Part shown: piece by piece, positions 7,943-17,900 of the stretch
Layout of the letters: the number at the start of each line of letters is the position of its first letter
How positions within the stretch are numbered: the first letter of the stretch is position 1
Source of the DNA: Sphaerisporangium sp. TRM90804
GTDB taxonomy: Bacteria > Actinomycetota > Actinomycetes > Streptosporangiales > Streptosporangiaceae
Direction: 5' to 3'
Length of the DNA: 61,929 nucleotides
NCBI RefSeq assembly: GCF_029846175.1
Contig: NZ_JARWAC010000034.1
Coordinates: 1-61,929 of the forward strand
Notes under the pieces: model-generated
The model's database searches: none
The model's input: the letters and a program-made list of their open reading frames with translations, nothing else
Told to the model about the DNA's origin: nothing
Program-made: the position numbers and the translations under genes

Positions 7943-10636
7943 TCAGTCCATCGTCGCCAGGGTGTTCCGAAGCCGCCGCAGGTCGCGGGCGCGTCCTTCG
8001 TACGTCGCGCCGATCACCACGAGCAGGAGCCCGCCCACCGCGATCGGCACCCAGCGCGGCACCGCGACCCAGAACTCCGACACGTACGGGGCCATCTCCC
8101 GCACCACCACGCCGAAGAGCGTGATGCCGCCGATCACCGTGGGGGCCTGGAGCCGGAACCGGGCTCCGGCGAGCAGCACCGCCAGCGCCACCACGCCCAG
8201 CGCCAGCGAACGCCGCCACTCCTCGTCCGCGTACACCGCCACCAGGCTCGGCAGCATCGTGAAGGAGAGCCCGGCGCCGTAGGCCGCCCACGACGAGAGG
8301 TTCCCGCTCCGCCGCCACCACCAGCCGAACCCCAGCAGCGCCAGCGAGCACGGCACCGTGTACGCCTCCACGACGGCGACCTCGCCTGCCCACAGCCGCA
8401 GCCACGTGGCGGCCAGCAGCAGGACGGTGCCCGTGTACCGCAGCCACTCCGGTCTCCCCCAGCCTCGATCGGACACGCCGGCCCACAGCGAGCCGACCAG
8501 CACGAGCACCCCGGCGACCGCGTACCCGACACTCGCCGCCACCGTCGGCTGAAGCCCCACCGCCAGTCCCGTCGCCAGCGCTTCCAGGCCGAGGAACAGC
8601 ACGGCGGCGCCCAGCCCCCATGCCCGCAGGGCCGTCACCCTGGCGGCGAACGCCACGGCGGCGGCCGCGACCGCCAGGATCGGCAGCACGATCAGGGTGG
8701 CCGCCTCGCTGCCGAACGCGTACGCCGCCGCCTCCACCGACGCCGGGCCCGCGACGAGCGCGCAGGCCACCGCCCACCAACGCGCCCGGCTCAGCGTGGC
8801 GGCCACCGCCGGCACACAGGCCAGCGCCACATACAGGGCCACCGCCGCCGGATAGGCCATCGCGAAGGCCGCCGGAACCCCCGCGACCCCGAGCACCCCG
8901 GAAGTCAGCGCACCAACCAACGCCCCCCGAACCGCCCACCCCCTGGTACCGCCACCGTCCGACGCCGGGGAATCCCCCCGTACCGGCCGCCCGCCGGCAC
9001 CGCCCGTGTCCGACGCCGGGGGGTCGCTCTCCACCGGCCGCCCACCAGTACCGCCCACGTCCGACGCCGGGGGATCATCCTCCACTCGCCGCCCACCGGC
9101 GCCAGGTACGTCCGACGCGGCGGGACCGCCCGCCATCGGCCGCGCACCGGCGCCGCGCGCGGCGAGCGCCAGGAAGCCGGCCGTCAGCACGCCGAGCACC
9201 ACCACCTCCACCGGTGACGTCACCTCGGCGGGCCATGCTCCGCGTTCCCACCTGCCCGTCCAGAGGGTTTCGAGCCGTTCCAGCGGTGCCGCCAGGGTGA
9301 ACACGAGCCGGGGCAGCGCCGTCAGCGCGGTCGACAGCGCCACCAGGCCACCGGTGGCCATGCCCGCCAGCCGTATCCCGCGCCAGGGCAGCCAGGTGGC
9401 GGCGAGCACGACCACGAGCGCCGGGAGGAGGTAGGCCAACGGGCGCCAGTCCGGGCTCGGCCCGTCCAGCGCCCACTCCCCCGGCGCGGCCAGGGCGGCG
9501 ATCAGCGCCAGCGCCGCGCCCACCGTGATCAGCGACGCCCAGGTCTCCCACTCCGCCACGCGCGACCGGACGAGGCTCCACACCGCGAACGCCCCGAGCA
9601 GGGCGAGCGCGGCCAGCGACGCGGACCCGCCCAGCGCCCGCCCGAGGGAGCCGCCGTCGAGCGCGAGGGCCCCGCCGCCCAGCAGCGCCAGAACCGCCAC
9701 CACGCTGCCGCAGATCACGGACGTCGTCCGCGCCCGGCCGTAGCGCACCAGCGCGACGTCCAGCGCCGCCGTGGCCACCAGCGCGGCGACCACCCAGGTC
9801 GCCGACGCGCCCTCGGCCAGCAGCGGAAGGATCGGCTGTGCCAGCACCACCGCGACCGGGACGGGACCACGAAGCGGAACGAACCGCGCGTAAGCCACCA
9901 GGATCAGCGCGATGACGCCGAACACCGCCGCCGTGTAGTCCAGCGCCTCGACGGCGTCGGCCCCGAGGAATCCCACCCGTCTGGCCGCGTACCCGTCGAG
10001 CAGCAGAAGCGCGACGGCGAGGCCCGCCACGGCCTCGGCCGTCGCGGTCAGCCGACGGCGCACCAGCACCACCGGCACCAGCATGGCCAGCGCGGTGAAC
10101 CCCGCCAGCACGACCGCCCGCCCGCCGATGCCCATCCGCCCCCAGCTCACGACGGTGAACACCACCGCCGCCACCGTCAGCAGCAGGCCCCCGAGGATGA
10201 GCAGCAGGTTCTGTACCGCCCCCGCCGACACCTCCCGCCGCTGAACCGGCTCCCCCGGCACCTCCGGCCCCCGGACCCGCTCCCCCGGCCGCCCGACAGG
10301 CTCCCCCGGACCCGGGACCTGCTCCCCCGGGGACCCCGGACCCCGGACCTGCTCCCCCGAGGACCCCGGACGCCGGGCCTGCTCCGCGGCCGGATCCTCG
10401 GCCACCCGCGCGCGCCCGTGCCGCAGGATGCCCAGCAACTCCTCCCGGCGGCCCAGCAGTCGCCTCTCCTCGACCCGCAGCCCGGCCAGCGCTCCGTCCA
10501 CCTGCCACAGCTCGAACGCGACGGGTCCCCCCAACGGCAACGCGCACCGCGGGCACTCGGCCCCCGCCCCCGTTCCCGGGGCCCCGCCTCCGCCCAAGTC
10601 CGCACCGCAGTCAGGGCACCGCACATCTCCGCGCAT
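7943..10636 (-). CDS. Giant polytopic membrane protein with N-terminal zinc ribbon
   Basis: Protein of 897 residues. The N-terminus has two CxxC pairs (Cys7/Cys10 and Cys28/Cys31), a zinc ribbon. A basic, coiled-coil-like segment follows, and then more than 20 hydrophobic helices. Two low-complexity inserts occur: PGSSGEQVRG-like decapeptides after the coiled coil, and four 17-residue copies of an ASDVGGTGGRPVESDPP-type unit in a loop near the middle. Similar very large zinc-ribbon membrane proteins are common in Streptomyces relatives and have no known function. It is followed by nothing on the same strand and looks monocistronic. Confidence 0.8.
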   Translation of the reverse strand: MRGDVRCPDCGADLGGGGAPGTGAGAECPRCALPLGGPVAFELWQVDGALAGLRVEERRLLGRREELLGILRHGRARVAEDPAAEQARRPGSSGEQVRGPGSPGEQVPGPGEPVGRPGERVRGPEVPGEPVQRREVSAGAVQNLLLILGGLLLTVAAVVFTVVSWGRMGIGGRAVVLAGFTALAMLVPVVLVRRRLTATAEAVAGLAVALLLLDGYAARRVGFLGADAVEALDYTAAVFGVIALILVAYARFVPLRGPVPVAVVLAQPILPLLAEGASATWVVAALVATAALDVALVRYGRARTTSVICGSVVAVLALLGGGALALDGGSLGRALGGSASLAALALLGAFAVWSLVRSRVAEWETWASLITVGAALALIAALAAPGEWALDGPSPDWRPLAYLLPALVVVLAATWLPWRGIRLAGMATGGLVALSTALTALPRLVFTLAAPLERLETLWTGRWERGAWPAEVTSPVEVVVLGVLTAGFLALAARGAGARPMAGGPAASDVPGAGGRRVEDDPPASDVGGTGGRPVESDPPASDTGGAGGRPVRGDSPASDGGGTRGWAVRGALVGALTSGVLGVAGVPAAFAMAYPAAVALYVALACVPAVAATLSRARWWAVACALVAGPASVEAAAYAFGSEAATLIVLPILAVAAAAVAFAARVTALRAWGLGAAVLFLGLEALATGLAVGLQPTVAASVGYAVAGVLVLVGSLWAGVSDRGWGRPEWLRYTGTVLLLAATWLRLWAGEVAVVEAYTVPCSLALLGFGWWWRRSGNLSSWAAYGAGLSFTMLPSLVAVYADEEWRRSLALGVVALAVLLAGARFRLQAPTVIGGITLFGVVVREMAPYVSEFWVAVPRWVPIAVGGLLLVVIGATYEGRARDLRRLRNTLATMD
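8940..9146. repeat. 51-bp coding tandem repeats
   Basis: About four imperfect 51-bp copies inside the giant membrane protein, each encoding 17 residues of the pattern ASD-GG-GGRPV-DPP. The last copy is degenerate. Copy number is likely to vary among strains by slippage. The frame is kept because the unit is a multiple of three. Confidence 0.7.
10237..10380. repeat. Degenerate 30-bp coding repeats
   Basis: Short repeats rich in CTCCCCCGG and CCCCGGACC encode PGSSGEQVRG-like decapeptides in the juxtamembrane part of the giant zinc-ribbon protein. Individual units are degenerate and some are shortened. Confidence 0.55.
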
Positions 10637-10808
10637 GACTGAACAATGCCGCCTTCAGATCATCTCCGCATGAGTCTCCGTACTCAGTCCGCATTGAGCA
10701 TCCGCACGCGACGTCGGCGAGCCGCTATGGGTCGTTGACCCTCCGAACACGCCTATGTACGCTAGTCCGGAATTACGGAAAAATCTCTCGATGGTGATCT
10801 GGGGGAGA

Positions 10809-11399
10809 ATGGACGCGATGGAGCAGCGGCTCGCCGCCCTGGAGGGGCGGGTGGGACGGCTGGAGGCGGGGGCGGTCGCCCAGCCGAAAGACCGGGTGGG
10901 CGGGCGCTCGTCCGGCGACGCGCCCCTGCGGCTGCTCGACCGGCTGCGCGAGCACATCGAAGGACCCGACGACGGCCAGCAGCCGGGACCGTCGGAGGCG
11001 ACCGGCGCGATCGCGTACGCGGGAGCCGTCGGCCGCGACGGTCGTGAGTACATGTGGGCCAAACAGCGACCCGTCCAGGAGCTCACCGGCGCGGAGCGAT
11101 CGGGTACCGCCGCCCTGCTGGAGTGCCTCGGCAGTCCTGCCCGCCTGGCGCTGCTCACCGCGCTGGTCGGAACCTCACGCACCCGCACACAGCTCCAGGA
11201 GGCCCTCGGTGAGACGACCTCCACGGGGCACCTCTACCACCACCTGCGCGGTCTACAGGCGGTGGGCCTGCTCATCCAGCCGAGGCGAGGCGAGTACGAA
11301 CTCGCCGCCCACGCGGTGGTCCCTCTGCTCACCATCATCGCCGCCACCCTGGACCTGACCACCGGAAGCGGCCACCCGGTCGAGGAGTCCGGACAATGA
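10809..11399 (+). CDS. ArsR-like winged-helix regulator with N-terminal coiled coil
   Basis: About 196 residues. Residues 1-20 (MDAMEQRLAALEGRVGRLEA) form a short coiled coil, followed by a linker. A winged helix lies in the C-terminal half (SPARLALLTALVG, then GETTSTGHLYHHLRGLQAVG), like ArsR-family or padR-like HTHs. The start is chosen behind GGGGGAGA; the ATG three codons later has better spacing. It lies 94 bp before an aspartic protease gene on the same strand, so the two may be linked in function. Confidence 0.75.
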   Translation: MDAMEQRLAALEGRVGRLEAGAVAQPKDRVGGRSSGDAPLRLLDRLREHIEGPDDGQQPGPSEATGAIAYAGAVGRDGREYMWAKQRPVQELTGAERSGTAALLECLGSPARLALLTALVGTSRTRTQLQEALGETTSTGHLYHHLRGLQAVGLLIQPRRGEYELAAHAVVPLLTIIAATLDLTTGSGHPVEESGQ

Positions 11400-11493
11400 G
11401 CCCGGCCTCCCGTCGCCGGCGCTCACAACGCGCACCCGCCTACGCCGCATGGCGGGGCAGGGCACACGATCACGCGGCCGGGGAGAGCGGGGA

Positions 11494-12720
11494 ATGAGCC
11501 TGGTCTCCCACCGCTGGGACTTACGAGCAGCGCCCGCCCGGGCCGCGTGGCGGGCCTGGGTGCGTGGGGACGTCGACGAAGCCGAGCGCCTGGCCGCCCA
11601 CAGCGGCCCACGGCAGCGGGCGCGCCTGCGGTTCCTGACGAGTTACGTGCGCGGCGGCTACGAGCAGGCGCTCGCCCACTACGAGGCCGTCCGCCACCGG
11701 TATCCGGCCTGGACGGAACTGGACGAACCCGTCGCGCACGCCCTGCTGCACCTTGACCGGCCGGCCGAGGCCCACGCGCACGTACAGCGGCGCCGGGGGC
11801 GACGGCCGATGCCTCCCGACCTGGTGTCTCGCATGGACCACCCGCTGAGGGTCGAACTCGATCACACGGCCGTCCTCCCCTTCGCCGACCACCCGCTGGC
11901 GCCCTACCTGCCCGCGGTGGACGCCACGCTCGACGGCCACCCCGTGCACGCCCACATCGACACCGGCGGCGCGTTCCTCGCCATGGGAACCCGGCGCGCC
12001 GAAGCGCTGGGCATCCGGCTGACCCGCCATGGAAAGGACCACCACGGCACGACCCGCACCGACCTCTACACCGGGATGGCCAGGGAGCTGACGCTCGGCG
12101 GCGCCGCCTTGAAGAACGTGCCGGTGAACGCCCTGCCGACCCTGCGCGACGACCAGGACCTCGTCATCATCGGCACCAACGTCCTGCAGCGGTTCCTCGC
12201 CACCGTCGACCATCCCGGTGACCGCCTGATCCTGTCGAAGCGGCGCGACCCACGGCACACGGCCGACCACCTCGCGCTGCTCGACGGCCGGCGAGAGCTC
12301 GCCCGGATCCCCTTCTACCTGTGGGGCGACCACTACATGTTCGCCCGGGGAGGCTTCGGCCCCCGCCGGGACCTCAACTTCTTCATCGACTCCGGCCTGG
12401 TCTACGTCGGCCAGGAGGACGGCTCACCGCCCCGCCAGGCATGCCTCTACACGACCGCCCGCCACTACCGCTCCTGGGGCGTCCCCCGAGACCGCGCCGC
12501 CCGCCCTCACTTCACCCTCCAGGCCCCCGTCCACCTGGGCCCGCTACGCCAGGACGACCAGTTCGCCGCCACCACCCCGACCCGCCGCGTGCCCTGGTCA
12601 TCCTTCGGCGGCGTGCGCATCGACGCCCTGCTGTCCCACTCCTTCCTCAACGAGTACGCGTGGACCCTCGACTTCGACCACCACGAATACACGTTCCGCC
12701 ACCCCGCAGCGGCCGCGTGA
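11494..12720 (+). CDS. Retropepsin-like aspartic protease with two D(T/S)G motifs
   Basis: Protein of 408 residues. Residues 1-110 are helical (TPR-like, with CAVR-type phrases absent but repeats of Ala-rich helices present). A clan AA domain follows: AHIDTGGAF with Asp156, and then DLVIIGTNVLQRF, the hydrophobic-Gly strand typical of retropepsins. A second motif, NFFIDSGLVYVG (Asp299), and a second ALLSHSFLNEYAWTLDF strand lie about 140 residues later. The two halves suggest a duplicated, pepsin-like two-lobed arrangement in one chain. No signal peptide is seen, so it is probably cytoplasmic. GGGGAGAGCGGGGA precedes the start. Confidence 0.72.
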   Translation: MSLVSHRWDLRAAPARAAWRAWVRGDVDEAERLAAHSGPRQRARLRFLTSYVRGGYEQALAHYEAVRHRYPAWTELDEPVAHALLHLDRPAEAHAHVQRRRGRRPMPPDLVSRMDHPLRVELDHTAVLPFADHPLAPYLPAVDATLDGHPVHAHIDTGGAFLAMGTRRAEALGIRLTRHGKDHHGTTRTDLYTGMARELTLGGAALKNVPVNALPTLRDDQDLVIIGTNVLQRFLATVDHPGDRLILSKRRDPRHTADHLALLDGRRELARIPFYLWGDHYMFARGGFGPRRDLNFFIDSGLVYVGQEDGSPPRQACLYTTARHYRSWGVPRDRAARPHFTLQAPVHLGPLRQDDQFAATTPTRRVPWSSFGGVRIDALLSHSFLNEYAWTLDFDHHEYTFRHPAAAA

Positions 12721-12809
12721 GGACAACGGACCGACGGGCCGGACGTGTTCACCGACCATGAGCCCCCGGAGGAGGGACCAGACACCGGCGCTGACCGCGG
12801 ACGGAACGG

Positions 12810-12839
12810 CCGTTCCGGGGGGTGGTGAGCCCGGAACGG
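12810..12839. terminator. Convergent terminator
   Basis: Ten-base-pair stem CCGTTCCGGG/CCCGGAACGG with a 10-base loop, between the aspartic protease gene and the convergent purine permease gene. A second overlapping palindrome, CGGAACGGCCGTTCCG, adds an alternative fold. Confidence 0.6.
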
Positions 12840-12846
12840 CCGGGGA

Positions 12847-14298
12847 TCAGCTGAGGCCGAGCAGGATTTTGATGGGGCCGATGGCGAAGTAGATGACGAA
12901 GAGGGCCGTCACCACCCACAGGAGGGGGTGGACCTCGCGGGTCTTGCCCTTGATGGCCTTGATGAGGACGTAGGTGATGAAGCCGGCGCCTATCCCGTTG
13001 GAGATGGAGTAGGTGAAGGGCATGAGGACGATCGTCAGGAAGGCGGGGATGGCGATCTCGTAGTCGGTGAAGTCGATGTCCCTGATGGCGGTCATCATGA
13101 GGAAGCCGACGACGACCAGGGCGGGGGCGGCGGCCTCGTAGGGGACGACGTCGACCAGCGGGGAGAGGAAGACCGCCAGCAGGAACAGGATGCCGGTGAC
13201 GACACTGGCGAAGCCGGTGCGGGCGCCCTCCCCGACGCCGGCGGCCGACTCGATGTACGTCGTGTTGGACGAGGTGGACGCGGCGCCGCCGGCGGCCGCG
13301 GCGACGGAGTCGACGAGCAGGATCTCGCGGGTGCGCGGGAGGGTGCCGTCCTCGTCCACCAGGTCGGCCTGGCGGCCGACGCCGACGACCGTGCCCATCG
13401 TGTCGAAGAAGTCGGTGATGAGCAGGGTGAACACCAGCAACACGGCCAGGACCGCGCTGACCTTGGTGAACGACCCGAACAGGCTGAACTGGCCGAGCAG
13501 GCTCAGGTCGGGCACGCCTACGATCCTCTCGGGCAGCTCGGGCACGACGAGGCTCCAGCCCAGCTTGCCCGCGCCGGCGATCGCCTGGACGATGATCGCG
13601 ATGATCGTCGTGCCGACGATGCCGATCAGGATGGCTCCCTTGACCTTGCGGGCCACCAGCACCACGGTGAGCAGCAGGCCGACGATGAACACGAAGAGGG
13701 GCCAGCTCGTCAGCGAGCCGCCGATGCCCAGTTCGAGCGGGGTGCCCTCCGCCTTGCGGACGAAGCCGGAGTCCACGAAGCCGATCAGGGCGATGAACAG
13801 GCCGATGCCGACGCTGATCGCCGTCTTCATCTGGTTCGGGATCGCGTGGAACACCGCCGTCCGGAATCCGGTCAGCACCAGGATCACGATGACGATGCCC
13901 TCCAGGACGACCAGCCCCATCGCGTCCTCCCACGACATGGAGGACGCGATGCCGAACGCCACGAAGGCGTTGAGCCCGAGGCCGGCCGCCAGTGCGAAGG
14001 GCACCTTGGCGACCACGCCCATGAGGATCGTCAGAACGCCCGCCGTGAACGCGGTCGCCGCCGCGATCATGGCGAAGTTCGCGACGGTGCCGTCGCCGAG
14101 CACCTGGCCGTCGGCGTCCTTCACCGAGCCCATGATCAGCGGGTTGAGGACGACGATGTACGCCATCGTGAAGAAGGTCGCCAGCCCGCCGCGGATCTCA
14201 CGGCCGAACGTCGACCGGCGCTCGGAGATGTGGAAGTAACGATCAAGCCGGCCGGCGAAGCCGGTGGACGGGGACGTGGGGGTCGTTATGTCGCTCAC
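12847..14298 (-). CDS. NCS2 (AzgA-type) purine permease
   Basis: Membrane transporter of 483 residues of the AzgA-like subgroup, which imports hypoxanthine, guanine or adenine with protons. It shows the family start DRYFHISERRSTFGREIRGG and FFTMAYIVVLNPLIM, and DFFDTMGTVVGVGRQADLVD in the centre. It has about 12-14 helices. The GTG start at 14298 places the conserved N-terminus correctly. No purine riboswitch is visible upstream. Confidence 0.92.
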   Translation of the reverse strand: MSDITTPTSPSTGFAGRLDRYFHISERRSTFGREIRGGLATFFTMAYIVVLNPLIMGSVKDADGQVLGDGTVANFAMIAAATAFTAGVLTILMGVVAKVPFALAAGLGLNAFVAFGIASSMSWEDAMGLVVLEGIVIVILVLTGFRTAVFHAIPNQMKTAISVGIGLFIALIGFVDSGFVRKAEGTPLELGIGGSLTSWPLFVFIVGLLLTVVLVARKVKGAILIGIVGTTIIAIIVQAIAGAGKLGWSLVVPELPERIVGVPDLSLLGQFSLFGSFTKVSAVLAVLLVFTLLITDFFDTMGTVVGVGRQADLVDEDGTLPRTREILLVDSVAAAAGGAASTSSNTTYIESAAGVGEGARTGFASVVTGILFLLAVFLSPLVDVVPYEAAAPALVVVGFLMMTAIRDIDFTDYEIAIPAFLTIVLMPFTYSISNGIGAGFITYVLIKAIKGKTREVHPLLWVVTALFVIYFAIGPIKILLGLS

Positions 14299-14448
14299 GC
14301 GGGCAGAGTGGCAGGCGCTACCACGGCCGAAAAGACCCCGACGTCTCTCGTCGTGCGATCGAGACCAACTTGTGCGCGGTTCGATCCCCGGCAGGTTGTA
14401 CGCCCCCGCACCGCGATGAGCGAAGTGTTCTCGCCTAGGCTGGAATGC

Positions 14449-14805
14449 GTGAACGCGCCTCGCCCCCCCGACCCCGGACCGCTGGAGACGGACGACGCCA
14501 AGGTGATCCTCTCGGGCATAGGCCTGTGGGCGGTCGCTCTGGTCGTGCTGCTGTTCGCCGGCCTCGACCCCGACCAGCGGTGGTGGATCTGGACGTGCGT
14601 CGCCGGCATCGGCCTGGGCATCTTCGGCTACTGGTACGTCTGGCGCCGCGACCGCCATGAACGCGTCCCGGCGGCCGGCGACCCCACGGGCGCACCGGCG
14701 CTCCCGGACGCCACCGCGGGCCCGGCGCAGACCGGCGCCGTGCCGCGGGAGCAGGCCGTCACAGGGGACCAGGAGGACCGGCCGGTACCCGGCCGCACCT
14801 CCTGA
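14449..14805 (+). CDS. DUF2530 small membrane protein
   Basis: Protein of 118 residues with two transmembrane helices (LSGIGLWAVALVVLLFAGL and IWTCVAGIGLGIFGYWYV) and a Pro/Ala-rich cytoplasmic tail. It matches the actinobacterial DUF2530 family, of unknown role. The GTG start lies 8 bp after a -10-like TAGGCT (14436-14441), as in leaderless genes. An ATG at 14416 is possible but would place the -10 box inside the gene. Confidence 0.75.
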   Translation: MNAPRPPDPGPLETDDAKVILSGIGLWAVALVVLLFAGLDPDQRWWIWTCVAGIGLGIFGYWYVWRRDRHERVPAAGDPTGAPALPDATAGPAQTGAVPREQAVTGDQEDRPVPGRTS

Positions 14806-14819
14806 GCGCATCCGACTCC

Positions 14820-14936
14820 CAGAGCCGCCCCGGCCTGGAATCCCCTGAGGGCCCGTGCGGGTCGCATGTATTGAGCCCATCCCCCCGCCCAGAGCGCCCC
14901 CGGCCCCTCGGACATCCCTAGAAGGGCTCGTGCGGC
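14820..14936. repeat. Imperfect intergenic duplication
   Basis: Two similar stretches, about 14820-14860 and 14890-14936, share CAGAGC, CCCCGGCC and a GGGC(C/T)CGTGCGG ending. They lie between convergent genes. They may be decayed terminators; nothing else is seen in this gap. Confidence 0.35.
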
Positions 14937-14962
14937 CGGCCCCCGGGGGGCCGAGGTGGGGC

Positions 14963-17900
14963 TCAGGTGTCGAGGTCGGCCTCGGCGAGCAGCAGGGGGA
15001 CGGCGTCCGGGTCGCGCAGCAGGGCGGCCACCGCCAGGCGGTCGCCCCACTGGCCGCTCGCCCACGCCAGCCCCCGGGCCAGGCCCTCGACCCCGGTGGC
15101 GTGCACGGCGCCCTCGAAGAACCGCCAGGAGACGGGCACCCCGTCGACCAGCAGCCGATCATGCTCGACGTAGGCCGCGGGCGCCGACGGCAGCAGCGAG
15201 CGCACCTGCGCGGGCACCGGCCGCCGCGCCCCGGACGAGGTGACCTCGCCCGTCACCGCCTCGCCCGCCACCGGCAGGTCGAGCAGCTCCGACAGCGCCT
15301 CGGCGAGGTCGAACGGGGCCAGCACCAGCGGGCGCGACGCGACCAGCGCCAGCAGGTCGGGCGCCTCGACGACCACCGGGCCGCCCGCCGCGACCAGCCC
15401 CTCGCGGACGGGGCCGCCGTTGCCGCCGACCGGGTGCCCGTCCTCGGCGTCGGCGACGACGATCTCGCCGTCCAGGATCGCCCGCACCGCCGTGGGCGGC
15501 GCGACCCGCGACGGCTCCACCCCGGCCAGCGCCATCCACAGCGACCGCAACTGAGGCCGGTCGACCTCCAAGGTGGGGTCGGCCAGCAGGTCGAGCAGTT
15601 CGTCGGGCCCGCCGTGCGCCGCCAGCAGGTCGGCGAGCGTCGTACGCACCCCGATCATCGCCAGCGCGGCGGCGTCCATGCCCGCCGGGGCGTCGCCGTA
15701 GAGCCCGTACAGAAGCGGGTCTCCGCCGGGGACGCGCAGCGACGTGGGCCGCCTGCCGTCGAGCACGGGATGGCGCGACAGCCACCAGGCGGTGTACGAC
15801 GGCGCCTCGGCCACCTCGCCTGCGACCAGCGCGCGCAGCGGCTGCAGGGCGGCCCGCAGCGGCGGGCGCGACAGCAGCGCCAGCGCCGACGGCCAGTCGG
15901 CCACGTACTCAAGGTCGCGGACGGCGGCGAACTCGCGGGCGACCGGCGGCACCTCGGCCTCGGGCAGCGTGTCGAGGACGGTCTCCAGCCATTCGTCCTC
16001 GGCGTCGAGATCGTGGTCGCACTCCTCGGGGTCGAGCAGGACGTCGGTGTCGTTCACCACCGCGAACCCGTCGAGCACGCCCGCGGCCTCCAGCACGCGG
16101 GATCCGTACCGCTCCACCAGGTCGGGCGCGGCGACGCCGAACGGCACCTCCTGGTCGATCAGCTTGGCCAGCGAGCCGTCGCCCAGCAGCAGCTCGCCCG
16201 CCGGGTACAGCTCGCCGTCGGATCCGCGCAGCGCCAGCGCGCCCAGCCAGGGCGCCTCGCCCGGGGTCAGCCCGGCGGCGTCCACCAGCGCCAGGACGGC
16301 CTGCGCCACCGGTTCGGGGTCGGCGCTGTCGAGGGACTCGGCGACGGTGGCGCGCGTGAGCGGGTCCTCCAGGACGCTTCGCGGGGTCGCCTCGGCGGCG
16401 CCGAGACGGAGCAGCACCGGGTGCGCCGCCTCCGGGTGCACCACACGCAGGCCGAGCGGGCCGAGCAGCGACGGGTCGAGCGAGGAGCCGTCGGTGAGGA
16501 CGAGCGTGCCGCGCGGGCCGCGGACGAGGCGGCCGTCGGCGAGCGGAACGGCGATGGCGCCGAGGGCCTCGCGGTCGTCGGCGGGAATCACCTCGTACAG
16601 CGAGCGCCACCAGGCCGGGGAGCGGTGCTCGACGGCCTCGCCGGACAGCATGTCGACCAGGTCGGCCGGCTCCACGCGGTTGACGCCGAGCGTGGTGAGC
16701 GCGGGGTGCCGCGAGGCCCAGCCGGCGGGCAGCAGCCCGGGGACGATGTCGGCGATCAGGTCGAGGAACTCGGCCGAGCCGGCGACCGCCGACGCCTCAC
16801 GGCCCGCGACGACGTACCCGCCGGCCTGCCCCGCGCCGGGTTCGGCGTCGCGCCGGCAGTCGGGGTCGGCGGGCGGCGAGAGGGCCGGGAGCAGCGGCGC
16901 GCCGGGGAGGCGGCGCAGGATGGCCCGCCGGACGGCGGCGTCCAGCTCGCCCTTGCCCATGAGGCCGGGCACGAGGTCGAGCAGGCGCGTCGTCTTCGGC
17001 AGCTCGCCCAGGAGCCGCAGATACGCCTCGGCGGCGCGCTCCACCAGGAAGTCGGTGAGCGGGCCCGCGGCGACGTGCCGGCGGTCGGTGGCCAGCGGGA
17101 AGGTGGCGATGAGCAGCGCGGGCAGGTCGAGCGGCTCGTCGCTGGGCGTCGGCGCGTGCACGACGGGCGCGACGTCCCCGGGCAGGCGCCCGTGCTCGGC
17201 GGGCACGGCCCAGCGGACCAGCCAGTGCGGCCGCGCGCGCTCCTCGGTGGGACGGTCGGCGAACAGCTCGGCCACCTGCGCGTCGGTGAACCGGCCGGAC
17301 TCCTCGACCACCCGCCAGCCGTCGGCGGAGACCGTGCGGACCTTGCCGTCGACCTCGATCTCGATCGACGACAGGGCCGGCATGGCGAGCGGCAGCGCCG
17401 GCCCGGTCTCGTCGAGCATCCGGCGGACGGCCTGCTCGACGGAGGTGTCGCGCAGCGGCAGCCGGACGACGGTGTCGAACCCGCCGGGGACGTCGGCCGG
17501 GCCCGCCTCGAAGGGCAGGCGCAGCAGGGGGACGTGCCCGGAGCGGCCCTTCAGCTCGGGCGCGAGCGCGGGCTCGGCCTCGACCAGCGCGACGGTCTCG
17601 GCCCTGGACCAGCGGACGGCCCCGGTGGCGCGCGAGGCGATCAGCGGCTCGTCGCACACCGACACGACCGCCGCGAACCCCACGCCGAACCGGCCGATCG
17701 CGCCGGCCTCGCCGCGCTTGCCCGACACGCGGAGCGTGGCGAGCCCCTCGACGCCCGTGGCGTCCAGCGGCGCGCCGGTGTTGGCGGCGCTGAGCACGCC
17801 GTTCTCCAGGCTCAGCCGCAGCCGCCCGGGGACTCCGGCGCGCAGGGCGGCGTCGGCGGCGTTCTGCGCCAGTTCGACGATGAGGCGGTCGCGGTAGCCG

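Noticed and set aside
8940..9146. CRISPR array
   Set aside because: Adjacent 51-bp units without unique spacers, in frame inside a coding region.
14299..14416. Purine riboswitch upstream of the NCS2 permease
   Set aside because: No conserved purine-riboswitch loop sequences or stem pattern are visible.
12928..14448. Open frame opposite the purine permease
   Set aside because: It encodes a low-complexity Asp/Glu/Gly-rich product; the permease reading has conserved NCS2 motifs. Only its end, from 14449, is used as DUF2530.
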